In this document: positions 36,801-50,085 of the stretch, piece after piece | Position numbering within the stretch: the first letter of the stretch is position 1 | Layout: each line of letters starts with the position of its first letter | Origin: Ciona intestinalis | Taxonomy: Eukaryota > Chordata > Ascidiacea > Phlebobranchia > Cionidae | DNA length: 64,000 nucleotides | NCBI RefSeq assembly: GCF_000224145.3 | Contig: NC_020167.2 | Location: 2,282,782 to 2,346,781, forward strand | Direction: 5' to 3' | Position numbers and translations under genes: made by a program | The notes under the pieces: generated by a model | What the model saw: only the letters and a program-made list of their open reading frames with translations | Database searches by the model: none | Told to the model about the DNA's origin: nothing

Positions 36801-39800
36801 CCCAGTCATGGGGTTTGGGGGATTTTGCTGCACTGACCCACCGAAAAAAGGCCCAGAAGCCTGGCCATTTGGCATACTGTTAAGACCAGGGTGGGGCTGG
36901 TGGGTGACTGAGTATGAGACGGGTGAGGGCGAGACAGACTTTGCCATGTTAGCAGAAGGTGGGTGGGAGAGACGGGGTGGCCCTTCTGGGGTCGTGCGCA
37001 TAACTTCGTGTTCATTTGAAGGTGAACGGGTGTTGTTCATTCCAGGATGTTGTTGCTGCTGTTTCTGCATTACGCTGAACTTGGAGTTGACCGACACACT
37101 CAGCCTGCCAAGAAATCAGGATTTAAATATCTGGCCAAGAGTCTTATTAGGGTTGACAGAGAGTAAAAGACAGAAAATAAACAAAAATTAGTTTTTTATT
37201 TAAAAATATTACCGTTGAATATGCTGACTCGTCATCTGGTCATTAGTTGCGTTCATATTATGTTGCTGATTCATGTTTATATTCTGCTGTGTCATGGTGC
37301 TGTGGGTAAACGGTGAGGAAGTTTTGTCGCCAAAGTTTGGAGCTTGGTTGTTGTTGTTGAACATCTGGTTTGTATGATTGTCGGATGCTGTGTTGAAAAA
37401 CTGAGGCTGGTTGTTGGGTGTGTTGTTGTTGTTGTTTCCCTCACCAATAAAACCATGGAAATCAACTTTCTCGGTCTTGCATTGAAATTGATTGTCTTTC
37501 AAGACCTGGGATATGAAGTATTTTACAACATTAAAAAATGCATTTTTTTAAATTGATAAATATCACATAAACTGGTCACACAAGACGTTTTCTAAGCAGC
37601 ATACTATTATACACGTGCATATATAGGCTGTGTTTATTATAACTGGAGAATTGAAGTTTTCATAAAAACTATTATTCAGAACGCGCAATCCACTTTTAAA
37701 AGCTGCATTGTTGCGAAAATATCTGGGATGGCGGCGTATGAACATTAAAAGCACAACAATAGAATCTAAAAAGCAATTGTTGAGCAAAGGATGTTGACAG
37801 CCGTGTAACTTGAGCAGGAAACTGGCAGAAGCGAATCAGGAATCAGTATATGGGATAATGTTGTGGTTTATGCTGCAATGCATGACCATTTACATTTATG
37901 CTGATGCGATTTTAAAATGGTTGATTTGGTTTTGACTAATTAAGAATAGATGAAACCACTGTAAGTGCTTTAGTGTTTTATGTTGAAAACATGTAAATTG
38001 TGAAGCAAAACTATAAACTTACATTCTGTTGACCCATTGACTGGCCTTGCTGTGGTTGATTTTGTTGTTGCTGCTGTTGCTGTTGTTGCAGGTGCTGTTG
38101 TTGTTGTTGTTGTTGTTGTTGTTGAGTATCTGCAGTAGTGATACCAAAATCTCCAAGCCCATCTTCTCCAGTGGGATTTTGCGAAAACTCATCAAGCCAG
38201 CTCTATAATTTAGATCCGGTCATAATCACTTTTCCCAGCCAGGAATCAACCACAGTACGTTAACTACAAAGCCACAAACCTCGAAATCGGAATCGTTGAT
38301 AAGGTCAGTGATACCTCCAAGCTCAGTATCCTGCATTCCATCATCAGTTTGTTCCTGACTTGACTGCGTCACATTACTGTTGACCACCGTACTATGTGTG
38401 GCTTGTGTTGAATCTTGGTTCATTTCTTGCTTGATGTCTTTAGGACCAACGTTCACACTCACCGACTGCGTTGAGTCTGAAATTTTTTCATGTTATGATA
38501 TTTTTACTGTGATATCAAGCTCTCAGCTGTAAGTGATAATAGAGAAACAATCTTAAACCACGTTACATTATCTCAGTCTTTTTAAACATTATCAAAGAAT
38601 TTCAAAATATTGTAAACCCTTGTCAAATATTTCATAAGATGATTCCACGCTTAAAATATAAAATAAAACACAAAATGTCACAAGTACCTCCATTTCCCAT
38701 CCCATTGTTTGATGTGTTGACATTAACTGTTGTTTCAATTCTTCTTTGCTTCTCATTATTAAATTGCTGCACGATCTGGACGGATAAGCTTGAGACGTTG
38801 CCGTTGTTGCAGTTATTGTTGCCTGGAGAACAAATGTTAATCGTACTTGATGAACTACTTGGAAAAACCACATGATGGTTTGTGGTAATTGTGGATCAAT
38901 TGTGTTTTTTATTCAGGAAATTTCAGAATGGGTAACCGACACCATAATCTTGGGTTATGACTAATTTGATTGGTATCAACCACAGGATTGATGGGGCATA
39001 ACTAGGAATTTAAGACAACGAATTTTTGTATTCCAACAGCTTAAATCAGGCTTGTAACTATTATTCTCGAGATAGATATTTTTATGAAAATATGATTTTG
39101 AGAGGTATGCAGTGTTATAACTACAAAAAATAGTGAATGTTCTTACAATAATGGAAATTACCTGGTTGGTTGGTGTTTGCTTGGTTAGCATGGTAATGTT
39201 GTTGTTGTTGCTGTTGTTGTTGTTGTTCAGAATCCAATTTCATTTTCTTGGATTGTGTTTCTGATTCTTGGTTCATGTCAAACTGTTGGTTTGTCATAAA
39301 ACTGGGCAATCCATTACCACCGGAGGTCATGTTGGGGTCACAACCATTCATGAGGTTACCCTGTTTGATCAACGCACCGTTGTTGCATAAGTTGCTGCTT
39401 TCAAGTTTTCTTTTCAACTGTAATGAGATGTGTAAAACATTAATTACACTTTAGATATTACTTTATTTATTAATTTTACAATTTATTTTTGGACAAATTG
39501 TGTTTTGGGCGAATTTAAATTCAACCCCATTTGGTTTGTTCAGGGAATCAGTTTATGGTGATTAGACTGCACCACTTGACTGCGTTCCTTTAAAGGTGCT
39601 AAAGTGGTGATGAGTAGTTCCATGATGATCCTTTCAACGGCCATTGCTCGGTTTTGAGTAAGGTCGACTTCACACCAAAACTTACTCAACGAGTGTGCGT
39701 TCTAATCACTGCGTTTTCACTGGCGACGATCCGTTAATTATCGAGTTACAAGACTGCAATTCACTTTTCACGTTTAGAGCTTTATTTGGGCGGTGTGATT

Positions 39801-42800
39801 TCACAGTGAAAACGTGGAATTTGTGGACGGATTAAAATTCCATTGCCAAGTATTAAATATCGGGATTAACATTCGATGGGCATACATTACCTTGTTAAGA
39901 GCAATATCAGACGTGTCATTGCCTTGCTCGATGGACGGTTTTGGTCGCACTGAATCCTGAAAAACAAGTCACGATTAAGAAAACAGGTTGTGTCAGGTAA
40001 AGACGCAAAACGGAATGTAAGAATGTTGCGATAATTTAAAAAAATAACGCAAATTTATAATCTTAAAAATCAAAAGGAAAGTTCCGTAACTGTTTTAATT
40101 TATTTCCGAACGATTTCGACAAAGCCTTGTTTACTTGCACAGCAGCGTCGATTACCAATCGTGACTCGTACTTGGCAGAAGCTAATAAAGCGCAATTCGA
40201 CGCGGACAAACAAGCAATTCTGTCGAACTGGTGTACGGCGAGGTGGATGCTTTCCTGACCGCAATCAGGCAGGGAGCGAGCCGCGCGCAGGCACACACGC
40301 AGCAGTTCGACTCGCATATACGCAATAATTAATCGAAAACTATCCAGACTGGCCGCATCGAAGTGGAGAGAGAATCCCTTGCGCACTGTATCGCTCGCAC
40401 GATGCGCGCGCAGGAGAAAAACGAAGAGCAGACTGGGATTTCGAGTGGGAGAGTGAGAGTAGATGAGCGAAAATCGAAAGCTGCTCAATAAGACGCTTCG
40501 CACTCGCTCTTGTTTATTTGAGCGCTTTGTTTCCAATTCGATCTTTCCATTGTCACACTGGTACGGTCACGCGCTACTGACTTGGACCCGCGCAAGCATC
40601 ACTTACATAGGAGCAGATCATCTTGGTCTCACATTTTCATTTAGGAATACAAACAAAGCACTCAGGTGCTTCAAACATTATTCTATCAGTGAAGTTCTAA
40701 ACTGCAATTAAAACTAATTATTGTGCAAGAGGTAGGGCTATTGATTTCCCCGCTGGTTGTAAGAACACTGCAACACCATTTAGTTGTGGCAGATATCCTA
40801 AACAAGTGAAGCCAAACATTCAACCTACTGAGCTAAATCTATTTATTCTGGTGGCTGAAGTTCGTAGATTGCGTGACAGCGATGATAACGAGGCGACAAA
40901 CACATGCTTCAAACGCGGCGGCGCAACTTGCTCGTTTTGAACTCATGTCCTTACTACTACTATGAGTCACTAACAACAAGACAGACCGGCGTATCACGTC
41001 GAACAGCTAACGGGCGATTAAAACCAGGGAAAAAATAGAGAGCGAAAAGCTGACCTAAAACGCCACGGGAGAGCTGTACCACAGCGGCGACACGCGAATG
41101 ATGAGCATAGAGCAAAATCTACAGAGTCGGTCGAAGCTGCCCGCCAATCAATAATGCCCGGTACAAGACATAAGGCGAGCAGAGAATGCAGAGACTTCAT
41201 TATCACTGAGCACACACTGAGCGGAAATCACTGCATTTGTGCTGGCTTGCTCGGAAGTTAAATTTGATGCAAGTCCATGCATGTTTATTTAATAAGTGCT
41301 TCTCAAAGATCTGCATTTGCCTTAACGAGCGGTTACGTTGACCAGACATGCTATAACAACCATGTGGTTTTACAACCGAAAGTGCAACATCATAACCACA
41401 TCCGGCTATATGATGCACGATCGGCATGCAACAACCCAACCGTTCGTACATAAGATTCGAACAGTGTTACATACCTCCCTATGCGCCATACTAATTCAAA
41501 GAAATGCAACATGCACAGAATAAAACGAGATTCCACTACAACAGGATTACCATTGTCGGTATTGCAGAGTCGAATCCGGTTGGTATAATTGAAACCGCGT
41601 TTTGCCAGCTGCCAAAGCTTCCTTCCACTTTCCTAAACCGCCCTTTACTCGTATCGGGTGGCAGTGAGGATTCGAATGCTTTCTATCTCACCCTGTCTTG
41701 AGAAGTTCGCCAATACACTGCTACTACGGAATCGAATAGGATTTGACTTATTTATTTAACCATCGGATAATCGGCTGGCCTGGCGCCTGGACGGACGCAA
41801 AGTTCTAAATGGTAGAAAGAAATAACGACACTAGCACTCGCCCAGGGGCGTGCGCAGTCGATATACGGGTAGGTGGCCAGTTAATTGTTCGACGAAGCAC
41901 CAATGCACGCGTCAAAGAGTCGATATGGGGGACTGACCATACAATAACATCCACCTGTAGTATTCGCTTGAGCCGTAAGCCACGTTAGCAATGGCTCATA
42001 CGCTTGGTGGGTCGGGCACCGATGACGCAGAGCCAAATGATAATTTGCCTGGATTATAGCGAAACAAGAGTTAATTGACATGCTGGATTAACACACTTCC
42101 AACTACAATACGAGAATCTAAACCACGTCACGCGATCGAATTTATCCCGTTTCTTAAACACAGACAAGAGAAACATTTTGACGAATTGTTATTAATTATA
42201 TATATTTCCCATGAAAGGAAAAAGTGTCACCGAAAAATCCAAATAATAACAATTTCTTTCGTTCTCAAGACAATAAACAATCCAGCAAAACAGACATTTC
42301 AGACAACACATGAAGAAAAAGTTTTTGGTTTTACATGCGACATACATATAAACAAGGTATGGAGAAATGATATGCTACTACCTCAGCGTTTTGTTGCAAA
42401 GCGTGGCGCAGTGAAAAATATCTACATTAAATTGGGTAAAACATTTGTATTCAAATACAGTTATAAGCTAACCAAAAGGCAAATCTCATATGTGTCCGCA
42501 TCTGTTGGATACGGAAACATGGGACATATAAACGTTTAAGTATGACAGGTTCTTTGAAAAACTATAACTTTGAAGATATTTTGTGAAGACCCATGCTATC
42601 GTGTAGCGCTAGTATTTTTATTGTTTCTAAAATATAATAGAAACCGACGAAATAAAGTCACAATCGCACTACATTTGTCATTTACTTTATATTTAATACA
42701 AGCAAAAGAAGAAGAAAAAAATGATTGCGACGAGCGTAGAAAGTAAATTTTGTGGCGAAAAGTATCTTTTGATTAGCCAACCAATATACGAAGCAGTGTT

Positions 42801-45800
42801 AAAAAATGGATACAATATGAACCGTATGAACCGTAACATCATTATTTTCACGCATTTGGCGCCAATCAAAACAATAACCCAACAGTTGTTTCGTTTTTTC
42901 TCTACACTGGCCGCAGATCCACAACACAGGCATAAGTGTTCGAATAAGACTGACGTCCCATATGTTCAACCACAAGGGGGTTTGACTGTACACACCAAAT
43001 TGCGTACAATGGCGTAACGTGATGTGTGATTACTCAACATTGTTGGGAGAGAAACACTTCAAGATGGCCGCTACCCGAATAATGATGATTCATGGTGACG
43101 AATGCAATTTTGCCTCGATGCTTTCGTCATTTCACTTCACGCGTGGACAGAATTGCGTTTGAACATCTGACGTCACTATCGCCAAAGTGTCAATGCGGCG
43201 CAACACGTTGCCCAATTCCTCATGAATAACATATAAGCTCACAATATGCCAAGGGTGAATCAGAGCACTGCCCACGTATTCGTTAAAGAAAGACAATATT
43301 ATCAGCTAACGCACGAGAACCGCTTCTTACGGGATGTTATTATAGCTTATCAAATATTAATACGCTGCACGGAATATGTGCTGTGAACTAATGAGAACAG
43401 CCCGGTTATAAATCGATACTCTTGGTAGGGAGACTTGCAGAAAACGAATGAGCTCTCCCAGTATGAAAACTTATTTGCGTCGTTACTTACGTCACTTTAA
43501 CCGCGATGCGTTAGCCAAGCGCTGAGTTGTGCTCGTAAATGAAGACCTTTCACGAGAAATTGTGCTCATTTTGCGTACAGCTTATCGCGAAATAAAGTTT
43601 GCCAGTCTTAGCATGTACGTAGGGATACGTGGATGTGGTATTCTTGTAAACGTGACTTGTGCTCATACATATGTAGTTAACGGACCAAACCCGTAATTGT
43701 AAGTTACATGCTCCCCCGTCACAATCGTGATACGTCAGTACTTTTGAAGGTCTATACAAACCAAAGGGAAAATACAAGAGCGTTGTTTGAAAACTTGAAA
43801 CGGTTGTGACAGAAACATGTACCTGCAACAGTTAATAGTAGTGTCTGCCCTATAACTGCTGTAAAAATAAACCAACCCAGGGTGAGTATACAGAAGTAGT
43901 GAGATCGGAATATGTCGAATTCTTTGCGTGGTTGTCAGTTTCATTACTGTATAGGGGTGCAAGAAACTATTTCCCCGCAGATACTAACTGTTTTCACAGT
44001 AAAATATATTCTGTCTAATTCGCGAAGTATGTGGTGGATAAAGCCTTCATGAAGATTGATGCTTCGAAATTTAAGTGCCGCCTTTAACCCTCCCACAAAC
44101 ATAGTCAGAAGATGCTACGAGCAACGCCCCTGAACATACACGCACATCACTCTGTGTTAACTCGTTGCTCGGAGCCACGCGCGGTTGCTTTGTATCTGCC
44201 ACTGGCGATGGCAAAGTTTACAGGCTAGAGAGATTGCAGTGGTTTTACATATACCTTTCCACCTGGCTTTAAACGTAATTATTATTCCAGCTCGCTGTTA
44301 TCGTTTCGCCTTAACCGACATACTCTACGTCATTGCGAGTTAATCGAAGATAACTAGAACTACTAACTACGCACAAACTTACTTCACCCGGCAAACCTCA
44401 AAACGGGCAAACAACAACAAATAAAAGTTCTGCAGATAATATACAATTTCTTAAACAACTGCGGGACTTAGGTTCGAGGATGGCGCTGCACGATACACGG
44501 TTCTACGTCAGTGAGACTTCCTGCCTGTGACGTCACATTGAGATTTATGTAAGCGGACACCTGTCTCGGGACTCAACAACCGCTAAGGAATAAACACGAC
44601 GAACTGCACGGTATGCACAAGACAGATGCACAAAACTGCGGTCGATTATGTAATAAAAGGGTGGCCCGTATGGTGAATTCAGGCACGTCTGTGTCAGAAA
44701 TAAACAACAAACGACCTGAGCGGTTGTACTCAGGCATCTATACCAAGTGACCTGTCGCATGAAAACTCAGCGGAAAGGCACAGATATAATAACTAATGCT
44801 TTGCGCGGGGTGGTGATATTCCTCATTACGATCTACGGTCGTGCGTGGAAGTAAAGGCTGACTTATCACACGAATCATGATATTTCACTGAGCACAATAT
44901 ACAAATGCGGATTACGTCAATCATTAATTCCTTTATAGCGCGGTCATGCTCATGCTAGACTCTCGAGTCTTGGGCTCACGACCTCAACCACGAAACTGAT
45001 GGTATTGCTATACACACAACATACAGAGCAATTACTGTTTGCGCAACCAATTGCGTCTTGTCGTATGAAGTCAAGCAAGGCCGAGGATGGATTGTGGTCA
45101 ACAAGGACGAATATCGACAATCACAGCCATGAATATCGGAAGCTTTGATGGGAGGTTCAGTCGGGGAACAGACAGTTTGCCCCGGGCACCACACACGTGT
45201 CGCTATAGCTGTCCGCGCATAGCAATTACACAACAATCAGCCTATTCATGTTCTGCGCACGGAGCGGGTAAAGGCCCTACAACATGCGACCACAACACAG
45301 CTTATATGGAAATTAAATAAATTAATAAATCAGGTTCCAGAATCCAACCAATACATCGTTACCACTATAGAGGGAAAGTCCGTGTAACCCTTCGCACAAA
45401 TACCAAAACAAATTTGACCCGAGAAATACATCAATAAAAAGAATGATTTATTAAAAAAGATGGCAGACTTCGCACTATCACCCAACTTGTTTCAAAACCG
45501 AAATCTGCCCTAAATGAAAACGAGACAATACCACGAGCCGACACAATGGCACTCGTTTGTGTAAACTGCTGCTGGGAACACGAGACCACATCCTCAGGTC
45601 GCGGACAACTAATGTATTGTCTCGCAGAGGTTGGTTTGATTGCGGGCAAATGTATCGTACAATTCATACTCTCATAAACAGAAAGAAGAAACAATTTATT
45701 GATGGAAGAGGCGGTGCTTATTGTGCCGCTTGTACTGTAATGGCAATCACAAAGGCAAGTGGGTGCTTTAAAACATATTAACTTAAACAAATAAAGCTAA

Positions 45801-48097
45801 ATGGACCCTACTAAAATAAACCAGCGAATTACGGAGTAAAGCAGTAGCGCCTACAATTGTACATACATTTGCTCGATGCTAGCGGGCATGCATTAAGCCG
45901 CGGCGCAAGTTCGGGCAGCTTCGAGCGTATTAGACCGAGATTGTATCTTTATTTCAGCTATAATAACCAAGGAGAAGGTAGGATGGGGACTCGATGATCA
46001 ATTATTAATAGGTCGCGCTCCTTCGAGACAGGGAAATCGGTTGGTTCGGGCTGTGCAGGCCTAGGGTTCCTGAATGAAATTTGCACTCGGATCGTTGTTG
46101 ATTGTGCGCTTAGTATAATTACCTTTCGACGCCGACAGATCTGTTTCGCAGCTTAAACCGCTCGCGGAAGGTTTGGGCACACGCGCCTGCTTTGTAAGTG
46201 CTGCTATTTTATAAATGCATGGGTGATTTGTCGGAGTTTTTTGGAACTCGTCAAGGGGTAATCATGAAATATTAATCGCGACATTTAGTAATTAATGCAT
46301 AAGCCGGGTGTTATGTTGTACTCTCTACAAAAAGCGAAAACAGCGCAGTAAAAAAACGACGTGTCTAAAATTACAGCTTGATCACAGCCCTGTTCTTCGG
46401 GTTTTTTATAATTACCACACCGAGACTTCGAGACATGCTCACGGTCAACACGTGCGCGGTGTGAGAGACCGACGAGGCGACCGATGGGAATCTGCTCCAT
46501 CGGAAACCATTCAACACAGGACAAAGCGGGCCCATCGTAGCATTTATACACGCGCAGACTATTCGTGCTGCCGCGCGAGCAGCGGTCTCCCAACCAAAGA
46601 AGCGCTTGGGGGCAATGGACGCATGTCGAAGAAACGGAAACACGTTTTTTCACGCTGGGAAGGTATAATAGCAATTGGTTATAACAGATGATAACTGAAA
46701 CTAAAGTAGTGTATGATAGAATGAGATGTCCCGCGTCACTGTAATCGCTGTAGGAGAACCACCCACGCATACTTTATATTCCCGTCCTATGTTGCGTGCC
46801 GATGGTTTAATCATCGTACGACCCGTGTCGTATTGACCAAGCACAGTGCTCATATTTTGATGTTTCGCCACGCTCGCGTCATACCAATCCAAGGGAAAAC
46901 ACCATAGAAGCACAACGCAAACAGTTTCTGTTCGGGCAGTACGACGATTCCCATGCGCACTACTATTTAGTTACGCGGTGGCGCGTGTTTAACGAAAGAG
47001 GATGTGACATCACACAAAGCAAGCGTTGCTTTCCAAAACAAATAAACATGTTCAGAAAACTGAACAAATAATAAAACGATTTTTTAATAAAACACACAAT
47101 TCCCTTTGCTGGCCAAACATCACATATTACAGCCAGGGTAAGGTAGACCTCCATTACAATTAATTGCAGTTTTCCTTCCTTTCCATTCAGTCCATACAGT
47201 ATTCTCAAATCAATCAAATAGAGCAGTGCACTGCATAGGCAGACAATGCACTGGTGGTTAGATAAGACACTCATATTACAAACTTTATAACCAAATACCC
47301 TGCATAGTCATCCATTTTATCATTCGACAGAATAAACAGCTCAAATATCACTAAAAAACAGCTTAAAGAATACACATATGAAAAATATATACCAGGCTCT
47401 GTGTATATACCACTATTTGACACCACTTAAAATTTTAAATGAACAATATTAATATTCATTTAATGAGCACACAAACTGCTCAGAAAAGAATTACGTTGTG
47501 ATCTAGCAGTTAATCAACTCTCAACGACCTACTTAAATACCCAGATAGATTGCATAAACTATATTTGGGCCAGAAGCAGCTAACATAAATGAATCTTCAA
47601 ATTGTTTTACACATTACAAATAAAAAATGTAAGAAGAATAAATGCTTCCTCCGGTTAATACTTACATTTTTGTATTTTCCCGTCTTCTTTAGTTTGTTCT
47701 CTTGCACCTTTTGCATAAGCATAGCAGTGTTCATGCGGTCCACTTCTGCTCGCATATGCTGAGTGTTGTGCTGCCGTACTTGGCAATCCTGGAGAAGCAG
47801 TGTTTATGAATAAATCATACACACTATGGATTCAACATTGATCAGTTTTCTTTTGCGAGATACATACAGCCATACATTAAATATTAGTATATTACCAAAC
47901 ATGATATTTTAGCTGGTTAGACCATTCATTTACAATTTACAGTGCTATTGTTAAACATACATTACTTGATCAATGCAAATGATTACCTGAGTATGCTGTT
48001 TGCAGTTCTCAACTCTACGTCTAAGTCGGTTTAAAAGCAGATGCCGATTGTGAGGGTAGTTGGCACAATCCCCCGATGACATACTAACACTTTGCAT
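33861..48097 (-). CDS. MAML: Mastermind-like Notch transcriptional co-activator
   Basis: Mastermind binds the Notch intracellular domain with CSL/RBPJ and recruits p300. Fifteen exons close in frame to 1,064 aa: 47987-48097, 47666-47788, 39891-39956, 39162-39417, 38688-38822, 38280-38476, 38023-38202, 37213-37505, 36596-37104, 36362-36484, 35926-36169, 35558-35673, 35054-35223, 34653-34869, 33861-34315. The CSL/Notch-binding helix (residues ~22-75) begins NRLRRRVENCKQHTQ, matching MAML1 ERLRRRIELC, and runs through MQKVQENKLKK. LKRKLESSN parallels MAML1 VKRNLDSA, and GGITDLINDSDFE with SWLDEF parallels its acidic middle. The rest is Gln/Asn/Met/Pro-rich with two polyQ tracts. The C-terminus DLTLINELLDGK resembles the acidic MAML end. 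The start is the first ATG of exon 1; an upstream 5' UTR exon is probable (acceptor at 48173). Confidence 0.9.
34383..34585 (-). repeat. tRNA-derived SINE body
   Basis: In the last MAML intron. Shows GCGTGGCAAGCAAGAACAGC, GTATGGCTGACAATTTGGAC and a diverged GCAATTGTCGTTAAGTG end. The insertion opens a false reading frame upstream of the last exon. Confidence 0.7.
35308..35505 (+). mobile_element. Inverted-repeat MITE, copy 7
   Basis: In a MAML intron. Ends TATAGTAAGGTGGAAGGAAG and TTTCCCCACCCTACTGTATA. Confidence 0.8.
38060..38135. repeat. CAA/CAG trinucleotide tract in MAML exon 7
   Basis: Runs of TTG/CTG on the plus strand encode polyglutamine on the minus strand, interrupted by HL. A second, shorter tract lies at 39197-39232 in exon 4. 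Length variation between individuals is likely. Confidence 0.8.
39957..47665. other. 7.7-kb MAML intron 2
   Basis: Separates the exons for the Notch/CSL-binding helix from the rest of MAML, whereas the other introns are mostly under 800 bp. GC content is higher than in the neighbouring introns. TGACGTCA occurs at 43168-43175 and 44528-44535, and tRNA-like A/B-box fragments occur in 40740-41720. Open frames of 157 and 161 codons at 40063-40536 and 46285-46770 (minus) show no signature. One plus-strand frame is listed separately. Confidence 0.5.
42075..42539 (+). CDS. Unrecognised 154-codon open frame in MAML intron 2
   Basis: The frame is uninterrupted in DNA of roughly 37% GC, where so long a frame is not expected often by chance. 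AATAAA follows about 110 bp after the stop (near 42650), so a small single-exon gene is possible. The product is basic, with no signal peptide, clear membrane segment or motif I recognise; its second half contains segments such as VFGFTCDIHINKVW and YSYKLTKRQISYVSAS. There is no splice partner, no homologue I can name and no promoter evidence. It may be a chance frame or a relic. Confidence 0.2.
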   Translation: MTCWINTLPTTIRESKPRHAIEFIPFLKHRQEKHFDELLLIIYISHERKKCHRKIQIITISFVLKTINNPAKQTFQTTHEEKVFGFTCDIHINKVWRNDMLLPQRFVAKRGAVKNIYIKLGKTFVFKYSYKLTKRQISYVSASVGYGNMGHINV

Positions 48098-49731
48098 TTG
48101 ATGGTTAATAGTTAGCAGTTTTTCAGCATCAGCAGTAGTTGTATTGGCTAGTCTTACTTCCTGCACATGGCTGTATACAACAAGAGAAATTGACAATTGT
48201 TACAATTTTTAAATTTTCATTTTATAGTTATACATGTTTTATGTTACCTAGACTCACATAGACAAATAAGATGAAGATGAGAATGTGCATAGTTACATAT
48301 ATCGTTTAGTTGCCACCCACTTAATAGTACAAGTGTAGCTTTCTGCCTTTCAGTACCAAATTCTTAGATTTACTAAACTAGCAGTTTTTGTGTCTTAATG
48401 TCATTCTAACTTTATAACCTTTTTTTCTCCATACTATTAATGCTTCAAGTAAGGGCCCATCTTGCTTTCAACACCGCATTTACTATGAATTATTAATCCT
48501 CGTGCACTTCTGTAGAGAGCAGACAAAATAATGCTTGTTATTGTGGACCGCTGTCACTACACTACAGATTCCTATGCAGCGAACTTTAGTTCACAAAGAA
48601 TTTAATACAAAAATGTGTGTAAACAAAAAAGTTTACCACAAAAAGGACAAAAACTTGGCAGACCCTGTATGTACACGAATAATAACTTTTACTAAACTGC
48701 GCGTAAAACTACTTATTCTGTTTCCTTCACATTGTTTACACATTTAAGTATTGTTCAAACATGTATTCACTTTATAAAAGTTTAATTGACAAATATTGAA
48801 ATTGGTAAATTTAACGATAATAACCTGCAATGACACAACGCCGTTTAAATCTGCTACCTCTTCACGCTTCCAAGCGATATGAACTGTTATGAAACAACCT
48901 TCTTGCTAAGCACTAGAATCAGAGCAAAAGCGCGATGGCAGTTTCTCGATCACAACGCAAGGGCTCGCGCAGTGGGTTTCTTTTATTCTCTTCGCGTTTC
49001 CTACGCGGCCAGACATCGCGACCCCTTTATGCTGGTCGTATCTGACTGGCAGTCTTTCTCTGCGTGTTTCTTCTGTGCTTGAAAAAACGGTTTCTTTCAG
49101 GCATACGACTAGAAACGATACTAAGCTATCCCATTGCTTCTGATAGATAGTGAAGGTTTTACGAAAGAACCCACCGTCCAGACACATGGCGCGCAAGTAG
49201 TGTCATTACAAAATTTATCACTTAACATAATAAATAAAGCTGCGCTGATCGTTTTAACATGCAATAGGGCCAATTACGAGATAACATCACTTATAGCCAC
49301 TCCTAATAGATTTTCTCATAAACCTCTCCAAGTTAAAAAACTTTCGAGGAATGCACTTCAAAATTAAAAGTAATACCCTTTATTGTAACATATTGTCTAG
49401 GTTTTTCAATTATGATTATATCCTAATCTGGTGTAAATAACGTTTATGCATGTAATTAAAAACGATATATCATTAAGCGAAACAGCGGTTGACTAAGTTT
49501 GTTCGCCGGGCGCATCGATCCTTAAATCAGGCTTAAACAGAGTACGATTGTTTACAACCCAGCAATATGTAAAATTCCACGACGGGGTTAACTTAGCTCT
49601 ATTAATACCACTTACACGAAAGTTGCTTATGTAACTTTTACTACATACTCACATCGAAAGATGTAACTTATATTGCGAAAGCCGTAAATTTTATTGCAAA
49701 ATATTCTGGGATTTTGGTAACTTTGGATCGC
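48098..49731. other. Upstream region of MAML, 5' UTR exon unresolved
   Basis: Expected to contain the MAML promoter and first non-coding exon. A GC-richer patch at 48900-49060 is a candidate. No coding exon was supported. Confidence 0.35.
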
Positions 49732-49934
49732 ATAGTAGTGCGGCGTTAGATGGGACATCTTTAGCTCATATAATGGAAAATTATTCGATTCCTCATCGTG
49801 TTTTAAACAAAACCAACTGTCCATAGGGGTCGTAACGATGCGGTTTTATAATTCTTTGAGCGTTCTTTGTTTACTGTCAAATGGGACGAGAGAATCGAAG
49901 GAAAAAGTGTCCCATATTCCCCCAACCCACTATA
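49732..49934 (+). mobile_element. Inverted-repeat MITE, copy 8
   Basis: Ends ATAGTAGTGCGGCGTTAGAT and ATTCCCCCAACCCACTATAC. First member of the 49.7-52.7 kb cluster. A 17-bp direct duplication (ACCTACCAAAATGTAAT) follows immediately at 49935-49968. Confidence 0.8.
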
Positions 49935-50085
49935 CCTACCAAAATGTAATACCTACCAAAATGTAATATAATATTTATATTGATTTTAGATTACTAAAGT
50001 GTGATACCAAGCGTAGCAGTGTACGGCTTAAGGGCGCCTCTAGCGGCAACCACACTAAGTTGAACAAAAATGTTCCCTATTTCAA

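Noticed and set aside
40063-40536. 157-codon minus-strand open frame just upstream of MAML exon 3
   Set aside because: Considered as an alternative MAML N-terminus, but it lacks the basic CSL/Notch-binding helix, which was found at 47666-48097 with matching phases.
46285-46770. 161-codon minus-strand open frame
   Set aside because: The region is near 45% GC, where such a frame can arise by chance. It overlaps other long frames on both strands, shows no domain, and lies inside the MAML intron.
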